The notes under the pieces are model-generated. The model saw only the letters and a list, made by a program, of their open reading frames with translations, did no database searches and was not told the DNA's origin. From NCBI RefSeq assembly GCF_000972845.2, contig NC_040016.1, positions 18,419,732 to 18,483,731 of the forward strand: a stretch of DNA of 64,000 nucleotides, in the 5' to 3' direction. Numbering within the stretch: the stretch's first letter is position 1; every line of letters begins with the position of its first letter. The stretch is from Larimichthys crocea (Eukaryota; Chordata; Actinopteri; Sciaenidae). Shown piece after piece: positions 23,414-35,677 of this stretch. The position numbers and the translations under genes are program-made.

Positions 23414-26400
23414 CTAACTTTCAGTCATACTTGTATCTGAGACCTCTAAAGGCGTTAAAACCTTATTCTCGTTTTCTTTTTGCTCAGTTTCCATTGTTGT
23501 ATTTGCCATGTCAACCGGACTCTCGTCACTCATGCTAGACTCCTTTGTGACGCTCTCATCTCCATCTTTCTCCTCCTCAGCTCCGGTCTCATCTTTTACT
23601 TGACCTGAGCAGCATGGCTTTCCTTCAGCCATCTGAAAATCCTCGTCATTCTCTGCCTCGCTTTCTGTCTTCCTGTCGGCATCAGGCTGCATTTCATCAA
23701 CTTCGTCATCATCTGCTAGAATAACAGTGTCCCCTGAGTGGTGGCTGCTGCCACTGCTGCAGGACAATGTGTCTTCTTCAGCATAGCCACTCGGCTCTTC
23801 ATGACATGCATCCTGTTGGATTTGTCCCACCTCTGCATCCTCAACACCTCCTTCACTTAAAACCACCTGTTGCCCTGCTTCATCAAAGACTATCTTCTCA
23901 GAATCCAAGTCCTCCCCTACATTCTCTGGATCCCACAGCTCACTTACTTCCTCCTCCTCAGTCTCAGAGTCAGGCGCTGTATGTTTCCTAATGCGATTTA
24001 CTGCATCCCATAGGGACTGTGGATACTGGGGCTCCTCTTTGAAGTGTAAGTCAGAAACACTTCCAAGAGGAAGGGTTGAAGAGATGGGAAGCATGATTGA
24101 AGGTGAGAACCGAAGGGATTCTTCACAAGAGTCCAGATGAAGAGAACGGGGGACAGTTTCTCGGATGGTAGCAGCAGCATCGGGATTTATAGCTGAGGGA
24201 CAGACTGAGTCCATTTCCAAAGGAGACACATACTCTGGGTCTGACTTATCGGATGTGTGTTGTAGAGAAGGAAGGTTGGAAGGTGAGAGCTCATCCAAAA
24301 GTGATTGAGGCGCCACACAGTCTGACGCTTCAGAGTCTGGAGGTGAAGGAGGAGAGGAGTCAGAGGGTTGTGTCTGTGGTTCAATGTCCTGCAACGTTTG
24401 TGAGTCTGTAGCATTTTCTTTGGCTATTGTCTGTTCCAAAAGACCTGTAGGTTCCCCATTAGTTTCTGTCTCTTTTAGACAGAAAGCATCCACTTCTTGG
24501 ACATGATGCAAAATGTTTGCCTCTGTTTGCCTTTGAGTCACATTTTCTTGGGATATTGTCTGTTCCAAAAGATCTGTAGGATCCTCATCAGTTTCATTTG
24601 GTAGTTGCTCTTCAGTCATATAACTTTCAAGCTGTTGCTGCAAACCGTTGACCTCTCTGGCATCTTCTTCAGATATTTCAGGTGTCTGTATTTGGTCTGC
24701 AGCCTCTTCGTCGACTTCTTCTGATAGTTGCTCTTCAGTCATATATGTCTTTTTTACACAAACTACATCTTCCGCTTGGATACATTCAAATTGTTGCAAA
24801 ATGTTTCGAATTTGACCTTCAGTCACATTTTCTTGGGATATTGTCTCTTCCAAGAAATCTGTAGGATCCTCGTCGGTTTCATTTGGTAGTTGCTCTTCTG
24901 TTATATAACTTTTAAGCTGTTGCTGCAAACTTTTGACCTCCATGGGATCTTCACTGGATATTTCAGATGCTGTTATTTGGTCTGTGGAATCTTCACTGAG
25001 TTCTTCTGATAGTTCCTCTTCAGTCATATATGTCTTTTTTACACATACGACATCCTCTGCTTGGATACATTCAAGTTGTTGCAAAACATTGACCTCTGTA
25101 ACATTTTCTTGTTGCTCATCAGTGACATTGTCCTCTTTGACACAAGCAGCATCGTCACTGATCTCATTGTTTACTAGCTGTGATGTTTCACCCTCTTCAT
25201 CCAGGTCCTCAACACTGGACACTGGCTCCACAGTTTGATCTACTAACTCAAGAGGAGAAGGGCTTGGGGAATGGTCTCTATCTGGAATGGAGATGTGGAC
25301 TAAGTCAGCTGATCCAGAAGAAAGAAGTGGTTGCAGTTGCTGTGACACCAGCTCCTCTGTCAAATCTATGGCAAGGTCCTCAGGGACATCATTGAGCATA
25401 TTTGATGTTTTACCCTCTTCATCCTGGTCCTCAACGCCGGACACTGCTTCAGCAGTTTGATCCATTAAATCAAGAGGAGAAGGGCTTGGGGAATGGTCTG
25501 TAAAGTCACCTGACTGAAGGTGAAGAGGAGATAGCAGTTGCTGTGATGGGGTGTGAGGAACAGATGAAGTTTCAGGGTGAGAGGCTTCTGTGGCATTGAG
25601 GGCAATCAACTCAGGATCTGGACCGTCTGTTAAGTTTGATTCTGAGACATAAAAGAGCATGTGAGAAACAGTAGGGTTGGCTGCTTCACAGTCCAGGTAA
25701 AGTGAAGAGGAATCAGAGAGATTGGTGGGTAGACTGAGACATTGAGAAGAGGTATCATTTTCAACAGGCTCATTTTCCTCCTGACTCTGTTCAGTACCTT
25801 CTTCACTATTTGATTTAAGCAGAGGTTAGTCAATGTCATTCCCTTCAGACATAGTAGACATCTGCTCCCGAGATCCTGCAAAATCCTCACCTCCTTCTTT
25901 TACCACCTGATCTTCGGCATCGTTTTTCTCTTGCAAACACACGGCGTCCTCAGTTTGACCAACCTCTGACTGATTCTGTAACTGTTCATCCTCTGTTGTC
26001 TCCTCTGGGGGGTTTTCAGCTGCATCATCATTGTCATTATCTTTAACTGGAGAAGGTTCAACCTCCTGGTCCTCCACACACGAGTCAAGAAGTGACGTCG
26101 CATCTTCGTGCTTCTGCTCAATGATACAGTCATGTAGAGGGATTCCTAGGATTCTTTCAGCACGCTCCTCCAAGGTTTCCCTTTGAGAAACTGAGGATGA
26201 GGACATAGGTGGGAAAGGGATTTCACCTTCTTCCTTGGGTGCCTTTTTCCCGATTAGATATGTCTCTGGTTCAGTCTCAGGCCTTTCATTAATGTTCAAG
26301 AGGTCTGTTCCTGCGTTTTGGTCAATTGTCACATCCTGATTCAGCTGATTGTTTGATTGGACACATTCAGGAGAGGCGCTTGATTGAATATCAAGCGGAC

Positions 26401-28522
26401 TGTCTTCAGCGTGTGGCTCGGGGTCTACATAGTGGACATGCTCTTTCTTGGGTGGTGGAATCAGCTCCATTTTTGCAACACAGGTTGTGTTGACAACCAG
26501 TAAACTCTCTTCAGATTCCGTGTCCTCCTTGATGTCCAGTCTCCTTACTTCAATGTCGATTGGTTGAACTTCAGCAGAGACCTCCTGGTTGTGCAGAGCA
26601 TCTCCTTCATGATTGTTTGCTTCCAAACATGTGGATGAACTCTCGGTTTCAGCCCTGCTTGTGAAACTAGGTTCCCTCCACAAAGGATACTTGACTGACA
26701 CTGGATGCACTGACTGAGCAGCTTGTCTCCCAGCATCATTTGTACTGGCTTGTGTCTCTACTTTGTTTGATAGATTACCCTCAAGCAGCTTGTTTTCTAC
26801 ACGTATTGGTGTCTCCTGTTGGGCTTTGAGATTTCTTGCATGAAAAGTATCTGACTGCTCTGTGAGCTTTGGCACTCTGTAGTCTACCTCATCTGCAAGT
26901 TTGTGTGTTTGATTAACGTCACCTCCTAACTCTGTGTTTGTTTGCAAAGACGGGGTTTCTGTGGTGCCTGCTATTCTAGACACCAAGCAGAAAATAGTCA
27001 TCCCACCTGTCTTTTTGTTTAATCTGAACTTTCTTCCTTCGATGACTTTGGTGGATGGTTCCTCGTTTATCTTTATGTTCTCAACTGCTTGTAACACTTG
27101 TGGCTGTTGCAGAGACAATGTCTCTTCACATGGTGTGTTTGGTATCTGGATACTAATTGGACTGCTCGCATGTAAAGCAGTTGTTTCCTGTCTCTGGAGC
27201 TTTAGTCCTTCTAGCTCTGGGAAGGTATATTGATTCACATCTGGCTTTGTAAAATCATCTTTCTCTCCTTTTCTGTAATCAATTGAGACGTTTTGCTTAC
27301 TGGGTGTGTGCTGTGACCAGTTGGTTTGTCTCTTACCTTCCTGCTCCCAACTGGTGTCACTGTGGTGCAATGCAGGTGAACTTTTATGTGGGCTGTTATA
27401 GGGAGGAGGTGCAATATAACCAGGAGGTTGGCTGAACATCCTCCTTTGGTAGCCGGTCTTTTCTTTCGTGTCCAACATGTGGCTTGTGTCAGTGGCAGGA
27501 GTTTGTGATGGATAATAAGTCGGAGTTTGCTGTCTGCTACCTCTATCCCACAGTCCTGATTCTCTGATGTTTGCAGACTGTAGGACCTGTTGCAGCGCTG
27601 TCAATCGAGGATCTCTCCCACTTCTACTGTCTCTCTCCGGAGCCCTGCTGCCCTCCAGCAGCCCCTGAGAGGCACCCCTCAACTCTGCCTCTATACGTCT
27701 TCTCCTTGGAAGCGAATGGCTGTATCGAGCTGCCCAAGCCTCAAGCTCTCGATAGCTGCTGTCGCTCCTCTTAGTAGAAACTTCCCTATTGTACTGGACA
27801 GGACTACACTGCTCCCACCTCCTCTGCCCTCCCTCCCTTAGATATCCTCTCTCGTATTCCCTCGTTGCTCGTTGAGCTGCTATCCATTCTCTGTCTCGGG
27901 CTTCATGCGGCTGATATCCGAGGTCCTGGTGCTGCTGAGGGTGACGGTCTATTATAAAGGGGAAATGAGAAGAAGCAGGGGCTGTCAGCTCTTGGTCCGT
28001 CCAGTTTGTGTACTCCTGTGGAGCCCCTCCTGTTCTTGATCCTGGTAGAGTCCAGTAACTGGACTCTCTGCCTTGATCCTGCTGCTCACCGTAATACAAT
28101 GGATATTGGGTTGTCTGATGTCTGTCATGGTAGCTGTGGGTAAAATGGTAGAAAATGTGAGTAAATTCAAATTATTTCAGCAAAGCCACCTTCTTTCATT
28201 TCTTGATACGCTGAGACTTGTAGAGATTTTTGCCTGGTTATACTTATTAACTATAATATGGTCCAATGCTAATATCCAATAAGTGAAAATAGCATGTTGC
28301 TAAAATTGTACACTTTCTCGTGATTAGAACAGCAATCTGTAGATATTTTGTATCAGTAACTAACCAGCATTCATCACCACACTACACTACAAATCAAGCA
28401 TAGAAAATGACAACACACGATCAAAAGATTTTTAAAAAATGAACTCACTTGTGTGTATAGTGTCTCCCAGGAATGGTACCAAATTTAGAGTATTGCCCCT
28501 GATTCTCAGACCAGAACTCCAT
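23414..28522 (-). CDS. ddn: dendrin-like large acidic scaffold protein, frame broken by one TAA
   Basis: Coding exons on the minus strand: 28522-28449 (start MEFWSENQGQYSKF) and 28133-23414, joined in phase 2, for 1596 sense codons. Dendrin-like landmarks in order: PPGYIAPPPYNSPHK; a hydrophobic NTTCVAKMELIPPP patch; LEERAERILGIPL; and near the end AVNRIRKHTAPDSETEEEE, which resembles the human dendrin C-terminal box. Dendrin is a proline-rich cytoplasmic scaffold of synapses and kidney slit diaphragms. This protein is about twice the human length (about 711 aa); the excess is mainly Glu/Ser-rich sequence, including tandem repeats. A single in-frame TAA at 25826-25828 separates codons up to GNDID from the downstream half, yet both halves lie in one frame and the conserved box lies beyond the stop. 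This could be a nonsense allele, an assembly error, read-through or a small unannotated intron. JCAD is the main alternative family. Confidence 0.7.
24490..25095 (-). repeat. ddn: intragenic tandem repeat of about 96 codons in the dendrin-like gene
   Basis: Two copies of a unit of about 288 bases are obvious in both DNA and protein: each begins LEC/FEC IQAEDVVCVKKTYMTEE and ends EEQLPNETDEDPTD with ISQENVT. A third, decayed unit follows (EVDAFCLKETE ... IAKENATDSQ). A separate pair of shorter repeats (DHSPSPSPL-x-L-x-DQT ... VED-x-DEEG) lies at about 25180-25500. Confidence 0.85.
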
Positions 28523-28543
28523 CTTTTGGTCCGATACACAGAT

Positions 28544-28765
28544 CTGAAACATGGGGAAAAAAAAAAGAGGCTTGTATATTTTGAGTATGATGTTAAACCG
28601 CATAAGATTAACATCATCAACAGACTTAAAAGTATAATAATGTTTGGTGAATATAAAACAAAAAACCCGTAATTTAGACGTTGTCTCATAGATTTTAGAG
28701 ACGCACTCATACAGCACGTACCTGTAATTGCTGTTTTCAGACTGTTGTCCTTCCTACTCATGAGG
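28544..28765 (-). other. ddn: 5-prime intron and probable untranslated exon of the dendrin-like gene
   Basis: On the minus strand a segment ending AATTACAG|GTACGT (donor near 28721) probably is the 5-prime untranslated exon that splices to the acceptor before 28543. It contains an ATG whose frame runs across the junction and stops after overlapping the main ATG, so an overlapping upstream ORF is predicted. Confidence 0.45.
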
Positions 28766-30245
28766 TGATATCAGGTCTAATGAAGTCCAAACAGGACAAC
28801 TTGTTTTAAAAGAGCCGTGGTTTTCAGTCCCCCTCCCACTCTATACACACACACACACACTCTTGTCACAGTAAGCCCATCCTCCTCTCATTCAGCCAAC
28901 AGTTCAAATACCACTGAGGAATTTTTTAATCAGGTTTTTAGAAATACTATCTTTAGTGGCATCACTCCTCTTTGAAGCCACATGGGAGTCTTTTCTTTTA
29001 AACATTTATAGAGCTTGACTGAATTTAGTTCAGATAGAGACAGTCAAACATTGCTACTACTATAGAGATGTATGCATACAACAGCTTCAGGTGAAAAAGG
29101 TTTCCTTGTCATCATTGTTTTAGGATTCATAGTCGTTTTGATTAAGATGAATGAATTATATTTAAGATTATAATTTAAAACCTTTTTAAGTGGTAAAATG
29201 AATGTGTCTTCTTTCAACTTCATCTCTTTCTAATTGGATGTTTTACTATAATCTCAAACAGCACTTGCCACTTCTTGGCAACACACAGGTTTCATAATAA
29301 TTTGCCCAAATAATGATGAATAACAACAAAAACCGACAATCTGCACTTTGCCCGACACTTGCGTGGGATGTGCTCGGCGTGATGGAGAGCAGACTCTGCA
29401 TGGAAAGATAGAGATCTGTTGTTTTGTCGGCTGAATTGTAGCAGAGTGGAGTGACGGGCAGCGGACGGGTTGTCTCCCTTTCTTTGAAACTCTCCAGCGT
29501 AACAAACAGGCTTTCCTTCTCTGAACAGAAAGTCTGTACATCAGCAGAGAGCAGGAGAGAGGGGATGAAGTACGTACAGACAGCAGGCTGCACAGAGGGC
29601 AATCTGTTGATGTTGACAGAATAGTTGGGGATCGGATGAACTTTCTTTTGCGTTTTATATGTCTCAATAAAAACACTATTGTACTGGACATCAGCAGCTC
29701 AGATGACAAAAGGTTGATGTTTCTATATCCAGCGAAGCCCTGCACTGTACTAAAAAACAAGATAAAGTCTAATTTCTTGAAGATACATTGGCTGTTTGGA
29801 GTCAGTGTTCTCATTTATGTGTCCAGACTGAGCTGATATAAAACTTATTACAATAACAAGATAAAAACTACATTAAAGTATCCAGAGAATTAAGCAGTTT
29901 TAAGCATTTTCTGAGCTTGGATGCTGCTTGTAGAGAAGAGTTTTGGACCAGACATAATGATCATGAAGACATTAACCTTGTGTGGCAGGAGGCTAGTGTT
30001 AATTTGGTTTATACCTCTGTAGTATAACAAATTACTCATTTGTTTATTAAAGATTTAGGGGGCTTTTCTTTACAGAATATGGTGGATATAATATCCACCA
30101 TAGGTCCTATTTGGAGTCTATCATGTTGTACCTACCATGTTTCTACAGTAGCCCAGATCAGACAACCCACTCTTGGAACAGGAAGGCGAGTGAGGGGGCA
30201 ACTACACCACTACATGGCACTAAATCCTACACACTGATCCTTTAA
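28766..30245. other. intergenic between the dendrin-like gene and eef1akmt3, left part
   Basis: No supported gene. A 186-codon minus frame at 29254-29814 has no recognisable domain and overlaps another open frame. A short (CA)n lies near 28850. The end at about 30180-30245 (CTAAATCCTACACACTGATCCTTTAA) matches the terminal part of a repeat type also seen near 59150. Confidence 0.5.
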
Positions 30246-30800
30246 TGCCAGGGTCAGACTGCACAATATCAGCCCGATTATAGGCAAATCTGGCAGACGT
30301 AGGGCGTCGGGTCTGTTCAGGAACAACAATGGCTGTAGGGCATGAAAATCGATTGTTTTATCTTGTGTAGCATGTCATAGTGGAGACAAAAGACAGCACG
30401 TGTGGGACACCTCACCATGTCCCAACAAAACATGTTTGAGTTGCGTTCCAGCAGGAGCACAAAATGCTCTTGGCACAATTGTAAACATGGTGGAACTAAA
30501 GAGGAATGATGTTATTGGTGAAACAGAGGAAAGGTCACCATCGCCGCCTTGTCTTTATTTTTCAGGCTTTTTCCAAACACGAGACATCCAGCGTCATACA
30601 CACTGCCACTGTTTGTTTACATTGTTGTTCCTAGAAGTCAGTCTCTAAAACCTCCACTCAGGAACGATCACATGTGATGATTCTGAGTCTGTCATGTCTC
30701 TCAGCCACATCACGGCCAACTATTTATGGCTCTGTAATCGCCTCATCTGACACAGTGACAATCTTAACATACAAAAATATTGTGTAGTCTGACCCCGGCA
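30246..30800. mobile_element. MITE-like element with 24-base inverted ends
   Basis: The left end reads TGCCAGGGTCAGACTGCACAATAT and the right end is its inverted complement with two differences. The 555 bases between carry no transposase. Target duplications are not clean, so the superfamily is left open. Confidence 0.6.
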
Positions 30801-31887
30801 AAAGTTTTAACACTCAAACACACACACACATAAAGTTAAACAAAGCTAGGACTCATGTAGGACTCATGTAGGAGCGTTTTCATGGCCTTTAAAGCTGCTA
30901 ACGTGACTTTTTAAAGACTCGTTTTTAAATCTAATGCAGCTCCTTTCAGAACATCCTTTCAGAAACCAAACAGGATGAGTGTTCTTGTAAGGAGGAACCA
31001 GAGATCTCCAGTCAGGTGATTATGAGCAGATGTACACTGTAGCCTGAAGCTGTAACAGCAGAGCTGATCCCTGCTCTTCAATAAAAAAACAAGTCTAGAC
31101 ACGAGAGGCTGGGAAGTCACTCTGGACTGCTTACATTCAGATGTCATTTACAAAACATAAAGCTGTTCACATGAGAACTTGTGACTGGTCACAAACTGTA
31201 TTTAAAAGTGTTTTCACAACATTTTGAGTACAGTTTAAAGTGTTTTCACAATAAGAGTATTTATCTTAGTGAAAAATAATGAAGAAAGAAGAAACATCCA
31301 CCATATCTAAGCAGTTAGATTAGATTTCCGACTTATTTATGTGAAGAAGTCCAACTGATTTTTCGGTGCACTCAAAAGTCCAAAGTGCAAACAGAATATC
31401 CAAAATCCTTAAATATTAGTGGGATGTTACAAATTTCTCAAGTGACCAAAAATAGGCAACATAACAGCCATATTATATAAATATAAATAAAAGTATTTAG
31501 ATTGTCAACTAGCAGAACAAGTAGTTATTCAACAACTTTCCACATGTCTCAATACAGAGCAAGTTCACTGAGGATTAACTCTCTTTATATGGTCTACATA
31601 TACTTGTAACAAGCTGTTTATATGCATAATAAAACACAAGATTGCAGCTTAAGATACAAAACAATCATGTAAAACTCAAATTACAGTCACTTGACATCAA
31701 CATTGGATTAGCCAAGAACATTGAGATCTTCCAGTCAGCTGTGCATCTTACATAATGCATACGCCTGCTCTCAGAGTCAGAATCAGAAATACTTTATTAA
31801 TCCCCTCAGGGAAATTGTTTAGTCGTCGCTGGTCTCAAGTACAGTAACTAATCCAAGTCCCAGGCCTGCAGCAGGTTATCTCTGCTC
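30801..31887. other. eef1akmt3 3-prime flank with LINE tail
   Basis: No gene seen. At about 31777-31832 the sequence TCAGAATCAGAAATACTTTA ... CCTCAGGGAAATTG is the reverse complement of a common fish LINE tail. On the minus strand it supplies an AATAAA less than 100 bases after the eef1akmt3 stop. Confidence 0.6.
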
Positions 31888-33831
<1,944 letters not shown>

Positions 33832-35677
33832 GGTCGGTAAATTATTATTCGGAATAGCAAACCCGTCTCCGAATACAGCTACCTCAGTATTTTGAGTGTA
33901 GGCTTTTATTTTGAAATGTTGACGTAGATTCCGGGTTAAATGCCCCATCACGGGGATCAGAGTGCAGTGATGGGAAGTTCGGTTCTTTTTAGGGAGTCGG
34001 ATCATTTGACTCACCAAGAAGAGTCGGCTCTTTATTTTACCACTTTCATATGCCCTTTTAAGATTGTGCCCAGATTGTAACCCTTCTCGAAGAAAGATGA
34101 TCTGGATGTCTGAGAACCTTCACCTTTTACATTTACATGTGTTTTCCATGTCAGTGCTGCAGTGTAAAAACACACAAAACTCCATCATGTTGCAGGTTTA
34201 TTTAAAAAAACAAACAAACAAACAAACAAAAACAAGTTGCTGTCTCCTCACCCGTTTCGTCTGGAAAACAAAACTTAAGTGGAGTACCACTAGGACATTT
34301 TTTTTTTCACACACACAACTTCACATCAATGACAGATGATTTTAACATGTATATAAAGTGTAGAGTCAAGTATGGATATGTGTGAAATAAAGCTCTTCAT
34401 CTCAGCTTATCAGTCTTTATAGAACACAAGCACGTGTAAAGAATTTCCAACACATCCAACTAAAAACGTCATGTATGTAACGTCCAATCTGAGAAGAGGG
34501 GAGACAAAAAAATCATAATGCATACGTCTGCATCGGGTTTCTCAGCGGAAAGGACAATAACTGTTGGGTTTAGACTACGGATACACTTTACTAAACATAC
34601 AGTGATTCTGCCTCGGACAGAACAGCTCCGAACCGCTTGATTATTTGAAGATATTCAAAAATAAATAATTCTTTTCATCACACGGATGACAGTAGTATTA
34701 CATCCATAACACGACCACCGCTCCCACTCAGGCCACAATATGTGCAAACTGCAAGAGTTTCATAAAAGGTAGCACTTTATGCAAGGACCACGAAACAAAC
34801 AAAACACAAGGGAGTGTTTTTGAAGAATGAGCACTTCATGAAGAGTGCGGCCAGGTGTGACGCAGGTATGATGTTTTTTAAAATTACAGGATGACTTGGA
34901 GGGAGCTCACGGCGGTCTACGCCCTCCTGACACCAACAGAGGAATAACACATTCTCATTATTACTAAATTGGGGAGTAAAGTAATAAAGAAAACAGGTGG
35001 TCCTTAAACCGAAGGAATATATTTGGTACTATATGATTTTTCTAATCATTGACCGGTGTCGTCCTAATACTAAAACATTTTCTTCTTGTCTTTCAAGTTA
35101 AATACTGAGCTGCGACGTAAATGCAACGTTGGGATGAAAATTAATTTGCAGAGATCTACTTTCCTTTTTTTTTCCCCCACAAACATTCGTTCATGTCACA
35201 TCTTTCTCACAGAAACAAAATGTTCGCAATGATACTGGACAGAAATGATGCATTGTCACACAACAAACGTCACAATTCGTGCTTCGAGTTCAAGCAGAGA
35301 ACACTCTGCTTTAGCATTTGAACATTGGTAGTCCTTTTTTTTTTATATATACACATCACAACGTGTTTTTCTGCTGTTAAGACATATGTCAACATGTTTG
35401 ACAAACCTCTGGTCACAGAGTCTTGGCGATTTGGGTGTGACTCACTTGATAAAAACAGCCACGGCTCAGACATATTGTTGATTGTTTCGTTCATTTAAAA
35501 TCACACACAAATCATCTCCAGTGCACCTGCAAGGAAACGTTCCTTTTTTCGTCGTTTCCTGTCGGGTATGGAAGGCAGTCAGCTTTGTTTTGAGGAGAAC
35601 CGAGACAGAGTCCAAGTCCACACAGATGCACGACAAAACACCCACACAGAAAACAAAAAGCCAAGAGGAATGCATGA
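33832..35677. other. upstream flank of eef1akmt3 and 3-prime UTR of stx16
   Basis: At 33964-34035 the sequence CAGTGATGGGAAGTTCGG followed by AGTCGGCTC motifs looks like the end of a fish hAT-type repeat, so the eef1akmt3 promoter abuts a mobile-element relic. The rest probably is the stx16 3-prime UTR (minus strand). No other gene was seen. Confidence 0.5.

Noticed and set aside
25806..25890. 85-nt intron ending at AAATAG to remove the dendrin-like stop
   Set aside because: Its length is not a multiple of three and it would shift the downstream half out of the conserved frame; the 90-nt alternative is kept as a hypothesis.
29254..29814. 186-codon minus-strand open frame
   Set aside because: No recognisable family, a second overlapping minus frame is equally open, and no splice partner was found.
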